NCBI GenBank assembly: GCA_963920635.1
Contig: OY987305.1
Location: 3,387,153 to 3,451,152 of the forward strand
DNA from: Pseudeuparius sepicola
Lineage: Eukaryota > Arthropoda > Insecta > Coleoptera > Anthribidae
DNA length: 64,000 nt
Direction: 5' to 3'
Position 1 is the first letter of the stretch. The number at the start of each line of letters is the position of its first letter. The translations under genes and the position numbers were made by a program. Positions 1-54,309 of this stretch are shown one piece after another. The notes under the pieces were generated by a model that saw nothing but the letters and a program-made list of their open reading frames with translations, did no database searches and was not told the origin of the DNA.

Positions 1-17
1 ACGAATATCCTTCTAAA

Positions 18-103
18 AATTGACAATAATACAATACGAATACGAATAATTGACAATAATACAATACGAATACGAATAATTGACAATAATACAATACGAA
101 TAC
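18..103. repeat. 30-bp tandem repeat, three units
   Basis: Three consecutive copies of a 30-bp unit starting AATTGACAATAATACAATAC, the third slightly short. The first 17 bases of the window may belong to a further unit. Confidence 0.9.
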
Positions 104-866
104 ATTTTCTTAATAACCTTTTCCGATTTCCAAGATAATACCCATTTTTCCACCAACGTATATAGCCCGACATCACATTGTCAAAAAATCTAATAATAAA
201 AATTTTTGGTGCAAAGTTTATGAATAGCATTGTATTTTCTGTGGATTTTTCTAATTTTTGTTTACCTATTTCAATTCAACTAAACACAGTAGACGGCAAT
301 ATTTCACAAAGAAAAGATTTCGGAAAATTTTCTTTTCCCACTTTTTTCTTAGAAAAGCGTCCTTGCTAAAGCTTTCACGTCAAAATATTATTAAGGAAAC
401 TTGTTTATCCTGAAAAAAATATCATTTTTAACGATATTTATTATAACCTTGACGAAGCGAAACGCGCGTCAATTTTATAATAAATATTGAGCAAGTTTTA
501 AAATGAAAATGTTTTATATTTTATCTACATTACTGTAACTATTAAAAAATATCAATTTAATAAAAATCTTGGGATTGAGTCCCGAGATCCCAGGATTTGC
601 ATTTGAAAATCACAGACTTTTTCGGGATTGGATTACCTAGTACCTATAATTACCCAAAACGATATTTATCTAAGAAAAAGCATTTAAATTTATCCTTTCT
701 TTAAAATAGGGGACCCTACGTATGTAAAATAAGTTTTTTCGATATTTCGGTAAGTGGCGTTTTCTTTTGGTAATTGTCAAATTTGACAGTTACTGCAAGT
801 CACTTTTAGATGACCAAACTGTAACAGGTGATAGATCTTCAAAAAATAACCCGCAATTTCTCGAAC
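104..866. other. AT-rich intergenic DNA, nothing recognised
   Basis: No coding match or long repeat was seen. A short hairpin lies at 436-488, with arms reading ATTTATTATA and TATAATAAAT. Confidence 0.5.
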
Positions 867-1016
867 AAAATGTATATTTTTTAAGCCTTTTTTTAGCAAA
901 CGTTGAGATATTTATAGATTTTAATTATAAACAAAAATGCCCTCTTGGCAATTTTTCGTATGTCTCATGGTTTCATGGCAAATTTGATTTTTTTGTATTA
1001 CCTATGATAGGATACA

Positions 1017-2804
1017 CAGGGTGATTCACGTAAGTGGTTCATTAGAAGTTTACGGGGAAGGAGTGCGAATTTTAATTTGAAACTTTGGTTACTTATATAA
1101 CAGGTTGTAAACTTTCTTTCTAAAATATTTTCAACTTCCGATGACTTCCGGTTATACCGGAAGTCGATAGCAACTTTGTTATTTCAAATAGAACACCCTA
1201 TATATTATTACACCATTTGGTTCCCTATTAAATTCCAAATCTTTTTTCTGAATATAATGTGTACCCTATTCCTAACCCTTTTCGAGATATACGCAAATTT
1301 TTGATTTTTTTGAGTGTTGCAGCCATCGACCATACTGATGATACACTTTGAAATTTATGAATCTGGAAAACTGAAATTTTGGACTGTCGTAGGCGAAAGC
1401 CAACTTTATTAAATGGTCTGTATGCCATTTTAAAATATTGTACAGGGTGTTCGGGAAAAAATTCCCAATATCAACATCGAAAAATTGAAAAATCTCATTT
1501 TTTTCAAATGGAACCCATATTTTTTTATTGCACCATTGAAATGCTTGTGAAAAGACAGTTCAAAAAGATATAACACACTCTATGTCTAAATGAAGCGGTT
1601 GCTTCGTTATTACGCAAAATACGTATTTTTGCTGCTCCATATCAAGAAACAACGGACCTTTTCTAATAGGCGGTCATGGATTTTTCATTTGTGATTGTCA
1701 TTTATTGTGTTCCAAACAATAAAATATTAACTGTTGACAAGAATGGCTCAAATTAACTATTCCAACGAAGATATTTTGAATATGTTTTACACTCATGGAG
1801 AGTGTAAAAGAATTCTAGAAAGAACAATAATTATTAATGAAAGGCATTTACATTTACCACCTTTGATGAAAAGAAAATTCAGAAACTTCGAACGAAATTT
1901 CATAGTCCATGGCAAGGTCCAAACAAAGAGAAGCAAATGTAAATACGCAACAGGTAAATAGCATAATATGAATAACGTCTTTTATCTTATATGTAGTTTC
2001 TTGTTTTTTTCTTCTAGTACCTATTATTATGTAATTGTTAGTGTTATTTAATTTTGTATTGTTGCTTCTCAGGGAAAAAATATTATTAAATAGCCCTTAA
2101 CCTTGTCATATAATCGTGTTATTTCATTTTCTATGGCCCCCTATAATGTGACGCTCCTTGAGAAATGGCATCTTTGTTGATACAGAGCAGAAAAAATAGG
2201 TACGTATTTTGCATAATAACGAAGCAACCGCTTTATTTAGACATATAGTGTGTTATATCTTTTTGAACTGTCTTTTCACAAGCATTTCAATGGTGCAATA
2301 AAAAAATATGGGTTCCATTTGAAAAAAATGAGATTTTTCAATTTTTCGATTCTGATATTGGGAATTTTTTCCCGAACGCCCTGTACAATATTTTGAAATG
2401 GAATACAGACCATTTAATAAAGTTGACTTTCGCCTACGACAGTCCAAAATTTCAGTTTTCCAGATTCATAAATTTCAAAGTTATCATCACTATGGTCGAT
2501 GGCTGCAACACTAAAAAAAATCAAAAATTTGCGAATATCTCGAAAAGAGAAATAGGGTACACATTATATTCAGAAAAAAGATTTGGAATTTAATAGGGAA
2601 CCAAATGGTGTAATAATATATAGGGTATTCTATTTGAAATAACAAAGTTGCTATCGACTTCCGGTATAACCGGAAGCGATCGGAATTTGAAAATATTTTA
2701 GAAAGAAAGTTTACAACCTGTTATATAAGTGGCCAAAATTTCAAATTAAAATTCGCACTCCTTCCCCGTAAACTTCTAATGAACCACTTACGTGAATCAC
2801 CCTG
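1017..2804. mobile_element. Foldback element with CAGGGTGATTCACG tips
   Basis: Arms of about 600 bp (1017-1636 and 2199-2804) are near-perfect inverted copies starting CAGGGTGATTCACGTAAGTG. Each arm holds the palindromic motif CTTCCGGTTATACCGGAAG found in other elements of the window. The unique centre carries a short coding unit (1743-1954). Flanking bases are T/A-rich, as for a TA-inserting element, but a target duplication is not certain. Confidence 0.88.
1743..1961 (+). CDS. Short helix-turn-helix-like ORF in the centre of the foldback element
   Basis: About 70 residues beginning MAQINYSNEDILNMFYTHGE. The pattern of a YSNED start, an aromatic and then GEC resembles the N-terminal helix-turn-helix (DUF4817-like) of some insect mariner-like transposases. 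A GT donor-like site (CAACAG/GTAAAT) sits near its end, so it could be a first exon. There is no catalytic domain, so the element cannot move by itself. It is the only non-repeated coding stretch between the arms. Confidence 0.4.
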   Translation: MAQINYSNEDILNMFYTHGECKRILERTIIINERHLHLPPLMKRKFRNFERNFIVHGKVQTKRSKCKYATGK

Positions 2805-2970
2805 TATATCTGAAAAATTACCTAAAAAATTGTTCAATACAAAAAAATCAAATTTGCCATGAAATCACGACAAATTGTCACGAGGACATTTTTGTTCACA
2901 ATTAAAATCTACATAAAACTAGGTTATTATTTTTTTTTTCTAAAAACAATTGTACTAATACCCACTTATT

Positions 2971-3689
2971 TGATATTAAAAGGTTTTCCCATTTGTTCCG
3001 TCAATCGTTCTGCCCTCAGACTAATGAATAAAGGGGACGAATTTGTTTACAAATTTAAGTGAATTGTTGACAGGCATAGTTGTTTATCTATCCCCATTTT
3101 TACAAATATTGGTCCTTTACTGACCTGCCCCAAACAGGTTGTCACATTTAAGAGTAGCAATAACTAGGAATATCATAAATAAAACCGGCAATTTCTTTAG
3201 TAGATGCATTGAACGTAAAATTGAACCCACTTATAAAATTCACGCGGAACAGTAAAGTAAAATAACTTTTTCGTGTTCAAGAAAGATTATGTATGTGTTT
3301 TATTATTGACAAAATGGTTATAGTAGAGAACACCCATTACTCTTCGCACTAATCGGCAACGTTGCGGCAGTTTGACAGGGACCAAAGTTAGCGCTTGCTC
3401 AAATGGTTTGTTTGTTTTCCATTTTGTTTGTTTTGGTTTGTGCTTCGGTATTTGCTTAGTTTTACCAGAGAACAAACGCTAAATTCGAGTTTTTCGTGCG
3501 GTTCCAAGTTTAAAATATTAAAAAATAGTAAAAAGGTGCATAAAGTGCAAGTGCCTTTCCTCTAAAGTGAAAAAAGAGAATATTTCGTTCCATAGGTAGT
3601 ATTTGTAAATACATTTATCTATTTCATAAAGTGAGAGGGTTCAGCTTACTGTTTACATCTGTATAAAGAGGCTATAATGCGGTGTCCCC
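2971..3689. other. Downstream flank of the calcium channel gene
   Basis: No gene recognised. It contains a copy (3007-3041) of the channel's distal poly(A) region in inverted orientation. The remainder is AT-rich with no long repeat seen. Confidence 0.45.
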
Positions 3690-3695
3690 TTTATT
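3690..3695 (-). promoter_or_regulatory. Distal poly(A) signal of Ca-alpha1D
   Basis: AATAAA on the minus strand, 73 bp after the distal stop codon. The bases around it (3683-3716) recur as an inverted copy at 3007-3041, so part of this 3' UTR has been duplicated. Confidence 0.55.
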
Positions 3696-3767
3696 CATTA
3701 GTCTGAGGTTCTGCCGGTGGTTGTGGAACGATTCGCGCGTGCGCGGCGTGAAACCTCCACGATCCCT

Positions 3768-45754
<41,987 letters not shown>

Positions 45755-46214
45755 CTGTGGGTCTGGTTAAGGACAAACGTAGCTTCAAATTCAACCGCAA
45801 GCTTCAACACTTAACACCCCCTAGATATACACGAAGACTTCCATTTAAAGAATATTTTAGTTTAAGAAAATATGAAAAAATAGATTCCACAGTCTAATAA
45901 GTTACTACAAATCTTCTTTATTTTGATTAAATTAGGTTACCGGTTTCGCAAAACATATTTTAGTGCTTTATTAGCAAAGTTGCATCTTTGACCGGTTTAA
46001 AAAATTTTAAAAATGCTGTTTGTTTGATGAATAATGTAGAATGATGTCTGCGACTGAAAACTAGGACAGATCCCAAAGATTTTGCAGACAAATGAATATG
46101 CTGTAATTTAAGAAATAAGCTATTATTAACACAGAAAGATGTTTAATAGCTGTAATAATAAATAATAAATGATGTTTAGTGGCATATCAGGTAAAGGATA
46201 TCAATTGAAAAAAA

Positions 46215-46285
46215 TGCACTCCAGCCGGGACTCGAACCCGGGACTCCTACTGTGGCCGTGTTACCGACTGCCACATCGCACGACA
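46215..46285 (-). repeat. tRNA-derived SINE head
   Basis: On the minus strand, an A-box-like TGGCAGTCGGTAACACGG and a good B-box GGGTTCGAGTCCC sit at tRNA spacing. The arms do not form a full cloverleaf and the sequence runs on into a T-rich tail, so this is a SINE remnant rather than a working tRNA gene. Confidence 0.6.
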
Positions 46286-48067
46286 GGCCAGTGGCGTAGC
46301 ATGAAACGCGTTCTTAGCCAATATCACAAAAATGTTAAAAATGAAAAAGTAGTTAAATTTGACTTACATGTAATTTGAAATATAATATATATTTTTTTCA
46401 AAATTTCTCGTTCTACGGTATCCACTTAATTCTACATAATTAACGAAAGAATTTAAAGAGTGTCTTAGTAATCTAATTACACCTACTTAGATGAACTGGA
46501 AGTTCTGCAGTAAAATCAAAGTGTTTTCTAATCAAATTAGAACGTTCAATTAAAATGTACAAAGTTAGTAATATAGGAAATTGAATAAATGTATTATCTC
46601 CACGTATTTGTACAGTTGATTGGTTTACTGATTACTTTTATATTTTGGGCCGCGAAAAGTTTAAGGTTTTTTTGCCGAATATCACAAAATCAAACATGTT
46701 TGCCCCGTACCTCGGAGTTAGGGATTTTTGCGTTTCTCCTTCGTTACATAACATATAAATTGAATTTTCTCAGGAAGAAAATCCACTTTTCCCTATTACC
46801 TACTCTGTTTTAACGGGATTTAAGAGATTTATGTCACAACTGATATTATAAAAAATCCTCAGTCCTCCTTCTTATTACAGTAATTTTGCAGTATTGTGCT
46901 TTCGAAATAAAAAATATACAGGGTGCCCCAGTTGTAAACCACAATTTTGAAACGAACGATAGAAAATTTTATTTTGAGCAAAAAAGTTCAGGGTTTTAAA
47001 GATTATTTTTTAAACGGTTTTTTAATAATATCTCAAAAACGACAAACGATATTAACTTAAAATTCGATACATACTAAAATGCAATAAACTGAAGCTACCA
47101 GCGTTTTGTTGTCATCAGTGGCGTACGAGAAGGTAAGATACGCCCCCTTTTTAAAAATAAGTTCTGCGCCCATGGGTTCGTGGTAAATTTGACAGCATTT
47201 TTGAATTGCCCTATTGAGCCAGAAGGCATTTTTTAAACAAATGCCAAGGTATTGAAAATTAAACTATATTGATAAATATGTAAATAATGGTAAATCCGTT
47301 CGGATCCCAATCAGATCGTTGTTAATCAAAAGGTGCAAATTATCGGGTCAAGTGCATTAAAAATGTTGGAAATATCCCTAAGCCGATTCGAATCCGGTTT
47401 AAATTTTCAAGCTTCCAATAATACCCCCAATTTGTGTTGTTAAATTTAAGAGGATTTACAATAAAACAATAGATCCTTGAAGTGCAACGAACAATGGATA
47501 GTGAAGTATACGTTTCAACTAAACTGGAAAAACAGCAAGTATAGAATTTTCCGCGCTATAGACAATTTAGTAAAACGTTCAAAGGATAATTTGTTTTTTA
47601 CTCTAAATACCCTTTCAGGGCAATAATTACAGTAATAGTAGCCTCCAAGTGTGTTATTATGTGCCGTTGAAATAGCGCAGCGGAAATTTATGAATTAAGA
47701 GCGAACGTATATTTCCTTTGCAAATTAAATGCTTCACTAAATTTACAGAATGTAGTTAAAAAAAATCAAAAACTTTTCTTATGAATGTATCAGTATTTCT
47801 ACTTAGAAAGAACAAAATGCTCAAATTTAAGGACTGGTTTGAATTTTCCATAGAATTTGTTTTTAATTAAAACGCTACAATAGGTCGTTTTTTTACTTTT
47901 AAATTCGGAAGTATATAAATATTCATAAAAGAGTAGGTACGCCAAAGCACGAGACAACGCTTTTTTAGGAATAATATCACAGTTTTTTGCGATTAACTTT
48001 TAGTAATAACTTGTCACGCCTCTAAGTTTCATCGCCAGTTTTAGCTTTTTTTAGTTACCTACCTATA

Positions 48068-49588
48068 CAGGGTGGCCCACCACGAAATGTTGAAAATTTG
48101 GCACCTCACCAATGCCGATGGGCGCTGCTCAACTAAAATATTTTAGTGAATCTGGCACTTCCGGTTATACCGGAAGTCGATATCAACTTTCTTATCTCAA
48201 ATGGAACACCCTGTATATTATTGCATTTTTGGATTCTAGGCATCATTTTGGAACAAAAACATTCAACATGTCCTATGTCTAAATCCAACCGTTTCTGAGA
48301 TATTTGCATCTTTCCGAAAAAAATTACAGATGCAGACCTAAAGTCAATTAGCAATTTATACGAGGAAACCGCGAAATTTCAAAACGAATTTTTGGCATCG
48401 TGTAACAAAAGCCCTGACCTAGTGATCTCTGCTGAGAAATAAATCCGTTCTTATACAGGGTGTTCACAAAATATGAATAAAAATTACATTCAAAATGTGC
48501 TTAAAGCTCGAAATTTTCAAATGGAAACCCCCATTTTTTTAATGCGATCTTATTCACCACTAAAAATGTAAGGTTTCCTATACCTACCTAAATGCAGTAA
48601 TTTTCGATTAATTTACGAAAAACCCACTTTTCGCCCATAAAATGCGGGGTTTGCTTAACGCTTAGAAAATCATATTAGCCGTGGACGTTGAAAAGACAAT
48701 CGCGGCTGAGGAAATGTCACTTGGTTTATAAATTATTGTCAACAATAATGCCGGCGCGGGGCGCTTTTAAATTACACAAACGAAGATTATGTATCGCACG
48801 TTCTTGATATTACTTTGTTGCATTCTTCATAGATAATAAACAAATTTAAATAATCTTCGTTTGTGTAATTTAAGCGCGCCGGCATTATTGTTGACAATAA
48901 TTTATAAATCAAGTGACATTTCCTTAGCCGTGATTGTCTTTTCAACGTCCACGGCTAATATGATTTTCCAAGCGTTAAGCAAACCCCGCATTTTATGGGC
49001 GAAAAGTGGGTTTTTCGTAAATTAATCGAAAATTACTGCATTTAGGTATAGGAAACCTTACACAAAGTTGTCATCATTTTTGGTGGTGAATCAGATCGCA
49101 TTAAAAAAAATGGGGGTTTCCATTTGAAAATTTCGAGATTTAAGCACATTTTGAATGTAATTTTTATTCATATTTTGTGAACACCCTGTATAAGGACGGA
49201 TTTACTTCTCAGCAGAGATCACTAGGTCAGGGCTTCTGTTACACGATGCCAAAAATTCGTTTTGAAATTTCGCGGTTTCCTCGTATAAATTGCTAATCGT
49301 ATAAAAGTGCAAATATTTCAAAAACGGTTGCGGATATAGACATAGGACTTGTTGCATGTTTTTGTTCCAAAATGATGCCTAGAATCCAACAATGCAATAA
49401 TATACAGGGTGTTCCATTTGAGATAATAAAGTTGATATCGACTTCCGGTATAACCGGAAGTGCCAGATTCACCAAAATATTTTAGTTGAGCAGCGCCCAT
49501 CGGTATTGGTGAGGTGCCAAATTTTCAGAATTTTCCTACTTTTAGTTTTCCATATATAGATCGATGCAGTTCGTGGTGGGCCACCCTG
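48068..49588. mobile_element. Foldback element CAGGGTGGCCCACC, copy 2
   Basis: 1,521 bp, highly similar to 43877-45384 throughout. It has lost about 38 bp next to the left tip, so its left end reads CACGAAATGTTGAAAATTTG. The central loop has an extra block (GTATCGCACGTTCTTGATAT). It abuts the next foldback 10 bp away. Confidence 0.93.
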
Positions 49589-49597
49589 TATATGGTG

Positions 49598-51757
49598 AGT
49601 TTTTTTGATGATCAGCATGGGGATCTCGGAAACTAGCGGATATAGAAGGAAGGTTAAATGGGAAAAGAATTTCAGTTTTGTGGGCCCAATTTAACGCGCG
49701 TTGTGAATTTTTGAAAAAAGTCTTGGCTTACTATACTCTGTTCAAATAGAATTAATAGCAGGCTGCCCTCATTATAAATTCAAAAGACTACCTGGGTCCC
49801 ACAAAAACCTCTGTCATTTGTTCAATGTATTTATCTGCGTTCTTCCTTGGGCGCACCCCCTAATCTCCAAATAACAATAGGCAATAAAATGCTAATAAAG
49901 GAAATTACAAGCCATAGGCGGAGGGTCGGTGGCAAAATGGTTTGTTTACATTAAGGGACAGGTAAGGAAAATAAAAAGTTCATTCATTTATTATCGTTTT
50001 CACCTGTTCCCAAAAACCAACATAACCGTTTTGCAAAAATATTAAATTTTGAGACACTAATAAAAACAAACTATTTGATATTTATAATAATGTTAGCAAT
50101 ACAATTTCACAAAGAGAATTTTATTTATTAAAATAATATTACAATTCAAAATATAAGGATCATCTTCCGAAAATTAGGAAGAGTCGTCATGTTCTAAGGC
50201 AATAATAAGAGGTTCAATTTCCAGAGTGTGGTCAATCAATTCATCAAAATTCCATATTTTATTTTCTTCCGCAATAACATGTAGGTAGTATCGTATTTCG
50301 CCAACTTTGTACAGTAATAATGTCCAGTGAATTGATCATTAGTTGCCGTACATCCTTAAGCTTATAAGTAGTGTTATGTCCAAAATGATATGGCGGCAGG
50401 CGTTGCACAATTATGCCACGTTCTTTTGCCATTTCGTCGACTACATACTTCTTAAATCCTGACCTATGTTGCCCGTCTATTTTTAAAAGTTCTTTTTTGA
50501 CCATTCCTTCTTCAAATTACAGCTCCTTCTCGTTTAACCATTCAATAATATTCGCTTTTCTCCAAGAACTCGTTAGAAGCTTCTCAAATAGTCTAGAATG
50601 ATAACTTGCATTATCAATTACAAGTATGGAATTATAAGGTATCCGCTCTATCATTTGCTGAAAACATTCTTCAACTACATCGGCCGTCATTTCCTCGTGA
50701 TAATCTCTGGTATAGAATTGGATTTAAAGGCTAATAAGCCGCCATCTAGAAATCCATCTTCGCTTCCAACGTGTGTTATTATTAACCAGAGGTAGGGTTT
50801 ATACCTCTTGATCAACTTTCCATAAAAGTTTGCCGAGAACTTTGAATATTTTTGTTTTTCCATACTTTTGAAACAGTATGTCCCTCGTTCAACCAAGTTT
50901 AATCCAAGTAAAAAATGTTTCTTCCTTTACTTCGAAATCTTCTTATCGCCCCTAGGTATTCTCTTCTCCAACAAATGATTTTGGGTTTGTCTATGAGAAT
51001 AGACTTTCGGTTTTGTTTCACCCAGCGAAAATTCATGTCCTTAAGGACTGTCCATAATGTGGTTCTTCTCACTTCGGGCAAGTCGTTGTCTTCATTCACA
51101 GCTTGTAAAATTTTAAATTATCCATGAAAATATTATGATTTTTAAAGATACTTTTTATATTTTACACATTGAAAATAAAAGAGAATAGCGCCGCCTATGG
51201 CTTACGATCATTTTGTGGCCCTGGAACCTACTCTGTGCTATCAATTCTTTTTGAACAGAGTATAGATATTTGGAAAAAATGAAATTTTGGCGATTTATTC
51301 TAATCCATCTAGCTTAGTTGTTTATGATTTTAGATAAAAAGTGTAAATACCAAAGTTGGAGGGAATTATATACCCAATGTCCTACTTTTCGTGACAACTG
51401 CCATTTTCGAGATATGACACAAACTGGTGTTTTTTAAATGGAAACCATAGTTATTTCCTTTATTTTTCTGAATAACCATATGGAGTATTATATCGTCGGA
51501 AAGCTCTAAAAACGCCTGATTTTTTGAGACTTTGGCCAACTAAAAATCAGAAACAACGAAGCTAGACGGATTAGAATAAATCGCCAAAATTTCGTTTTTT
51601 CAAAATATCTAGTAAGCCAAGCATTTTATTATTTTTATTTTAAAAATCCACAAGGCGCGTTAAATTGGGCCCACAAAACTGCAATTCTTTCCCCATTTAA
51701 CCTTCCTTCTACCTCCACTAGTTTCCGAGATCCCCATACTGATCATCAAAAAAAAAT
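49598..51757. mobile_element. Foldback element, GATCAGTATGGGGATCTC family, copy 2, split by mariner
   Basis: Same family as 24725-25441 (GGGGATCTCGG near both ends). The mariner relic at 49734-51262 has inserted in its left arm, leaving 49598-49733 and 51263-51757. Confidence 0.85.
49734..51262 (-). mobile_element. Mariner/Tc1-like transposon, copy 2, nested in a foldback
   Basis: Tips TACTCTGTTCAAATAGAATT and its near-complement, flanked by TA. On the minus strand the transposase reads RREYLGAIRRFRSKGRNIFY, then LD and a stop codon where the next residue should be, then TWLNEGHTVSKVW, VGSEDGFLDGGLLAFK, NSILVIDNASYHSRL, VDEMAKERGIIVQRLPPYH and KLKDVRQLM. The third catalytic motif (NPIE type) is deleted, as in copy 1. 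Confidence 0.93.
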
Positions 51758-53303
51758 CCAACTATAGAACAAAAAACTTTATTTCTTCTTGTAATTCCAG
51801 CCAAAATACTATTTGCTATATAAGTTTTATGTTTGGAAAGCGTCACTACTTCCACATCACTATACGTAAATGAAAGTAGGGTTTCGACAAAAGAAGTAAA
51901 TTTCGATTTATTGGCACATTTTCAATCCTTGGTTGTAGCAGCGCACTGATGCATGACTGGAGCATGAATAATTTAGATGATCCAGTTAGAATTGTGAAGA
52001 TTTACTATGGATAGTAATTAATGTAAATATTAAGGAAGGTTTCCATCTACTAGGGAGTAAAATGGAACTAATGATGAGTACTTTTAAATAGTATTTCCCC
52101 AAACTCTTAATTAAAAAAAGATAATTAGCTCTTTTCCTGGAAAACTTTCTGATGCGAATATCGAGGAGTTTTTCTTAAAACGTTAATTGGAAAAAGGAGA
52201 CAATTACGCAGCAGCAATAATTATTCTTTTACAGCCAAATATATCCCTATGAAATTGAAGTGGAATAATAATTAATGTAGTGTGTGCGCGTCCGATATAT
52301 ATTATGTTCGTAAATATGTGTAAGCGTTTAAATTTAGTGGAATTCGGACTTACTGCCAAATTATGTCCATAAAACATAAAACTAAAGTTGAAAATGCTTT
52401 GGAACATTGTACTTTTCACGTTTTACTATGCGTACAAAGTAGTAGAGCTCCTAGGCCATAAAATGAGACAAATCAGTGTGCTAGTCTGACTAATAAGATT
52501 CCAGGACCTCGTCTTGACGTGAATTGTGAACAGTAGTGAGACCCAATATAAATAAAGTAAATAATTGAGTTAATAATTATGTAGGTATCATATATATGGT
52601 GTTATCATTTCCAATGTCTCTGTGGTTGCAAAGATCAAATCTGTGAATTTTTATTGCTACAAACAGCGAGTCTCGGCTGACAATCACAAGTGCTCTTTTA
52701 TCGAATTGATTATATTTCCGTGCGTTCCGACTCACTTCCGGTCGGGCCGGAAGTAACCGGCAAAAAAACACTGAGACAAATGCCGAGTGTACTAGAGTTT
52801 CGTTCCAATTCTTGCAGGATTATAAACCTCTCTGGGGGAACAGCGGAATCGGCGAAATATTCTCTGGTATCGGGCACGGGATCCCAGGGCAAATAGCGTA
52901 TGTTTGACTTGGACTTTTTCGAGGATCGTCCGTTTAAAATTTGGGGGACGGTCTTAGAAAATAGGACTGATCCACTTAGAATAATCACCCTACAGGAAAA
53001 AGGGAAATTAGGTTGACACAGGGCAAACCCCCGACGAAAAGTCCATAGATAAAGTAAATAATGCCAAAAGTGTTTACCAACATTATTCCATTTGTTTTGA
53101 AAACACCGATCGTTTGTTTTTTTTGGGAATGCTCGATTTTAGTCGGCGGCAAAAATCGTACGATTTTCAGTTCTGCGATAGTGAATTTTAGGCTTGCGGA
53201 CTACTTAAAGATGGATAAAAACTGTGCGGTGTGTATAAAACACGGCCCTAGCAAAATCACTGGAGTGCTTTTCCGATACAATCATTTGTCACACCTATAT
53301 ACA
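51758..53303. other. Intergenic or upstream intron, unassigned
   Basis: AT-rich to about 52600. A GC-richer part at 52710-52960 holds CACTTCCGGTCGGGCCGGAAGT. At 53212 a short frame MDKNCAVCIKHGPSKITGVL is weakly THAP-like. None is secure. Confidence 0.4.
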
Positions 53304-53381
53304 TGTATGTCCCAAGAACGGTAAACGAGACAGGATAGCTCAATCTGAATGGTGTAATGTTCGCGGCGCCCACCGAGGGCG

Positions 53382-53389
53382 TGACGTCA
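53382..53389. promoter_or_regulatory. TGACGTCA in the left inverted repeat
   Basis: A perfect CRE-type palindrome 70 bp in from the left tip; the same 8 bases occur in the right inverted repeat at 54991-54998. It lies about 290 bp upstream of the THAP start and may serve as a promoter or transposase site. Confidence 0.4.
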
Positions 53390-53676
53390 ACGTTAGACGT
53401 CGTTAGGTGAAGGTTACATCGTACGCCCGTTGTTTACCTTTGTTTTTCTAGTTTTCTATCGTATTTCTTTCGGTTTTACTTTATTATTGTGAGTTTTTTG
53501 AGTTTTACCTGTTATAAAGTGTGTCTGTGTGTTGTTTTTATTTGATTTTTGTGCCGTGTTTATTATTATTCAGAGACACTAAGTGCCTGATACTTGAATT
53601 TCTTGATATATTATTAATAATAAAAGTACGAGGTTGAAAATATACTACTTTACAGAATAGTCCTATTCACGAAAAT

Positions 53677-54309
53677 ATGCCGGGGACTAGGCCAGGGGGA
53701 ACAAGGTGTGCCGTGTATGGGTGTAATAACACTTATGTTACAAAAGCCCAAACTGGGCAGAATGTCATATTTCATGCTTTTCCAAAACCAAAGGACCTTG
53801 TCTCTAAAACTATACAAAGTGAGTGGATATCAAGGTGCAAAAGAAAAGACAAATTCAACCCTAACACTAGTCATATATGTTCACAACATTTTGTAGACAA
53901 TGACTACGAAAGAGATCTTCGAAATGAATTATTAGGTAAGTAAAATTTTCTTTGCTAGCTAGCCATCTAAAAAGTGCAAGAATATAAATATTTATATATA
54001 TTTTTTAATTTAAGGCCTACCTTTAAAAAAGCATTTAAAAAAACCGCAGTTCCTACATTAAAAATACCTTCCACAAAAACTATTACTGCAACAACCTCGG
54101 CAACAACTAATACATCACGTTCTGATAGACTTACCGAAAGACAAAGAAAGGAAGAAATAGAAAAATTACTTGTTGATTTGTCTGCAATAGAAGGTGGAGA
54201 AACTGCAAATTTAGAAGGCAGTTCTTCCCCAACGACAGTTACCGAAATTGGAATTCCCCGACAAGCAATTATTCAGGAATCAGATGAAGTTTTTAAAAAA
54301 AGAAGTTAA
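53677..54309 (+). CDS. THAP zinc-finger protein, two exons, single-base frameshift in exon 2
   Basis: Exon 1 (53677-53935) codes MPGTRPGGTRCAVYGCNNTY onward: C-x4-C, then FHAFPKPKDL, the conserved W (SEWISRCKR) and the closing C-x2-H in HICSQHFVDNDYERDL, i.e. a complete C2CH THAP core. Donor GTAAGT. Exon 2 (54015-54309) begins GLPLKKHLKK in the spliced frame, but that frame stops soon after. In the next frame it continues as TAVPTLKIPSTKT, with the family's AVPT box, then a charged helix (RLTERQRKEEIEKLLVDLS) to a stop at 54309. The break falls in a run of seven A; one more A would restore the frame. There is no transposase catalytic part. It could bind DNA only. Confidence 0.85.

Larger units (their letters stand above)
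867..2970. repeat. Outer inverted repeat enclosing the 1.8-kb foldback element
   Basis: Inverted homology continues beyond the CAGGGTG tips: bases 915-1003 (with AATTTGATTTTTTTGTATT) match the complement of 2838-2925. Either the element is larger than its apparent tips, or it inserted at the centre of an older palindrome. Confidence 0.7.

Noticed and set aside
18..103. CRISPR-like array
   Set aside because: Three head-to-tail 30-bp units without spacers in a eukaryotic context: a plain tandem repeat.
46215..46285. Functional tRNA gene
   Set aside because: A- and B-box words are present but the acceptor and anticodon stems do not pair, and the sequence runs on into a SINE-like tail.
53212..53324. 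Another THAP start (CAVCIKHGPSKITGVLF)
   Set aside because: Only the first cysteines fit and the spacing is C-x2-C; mentioned in the gap entry but too weak to annotate.
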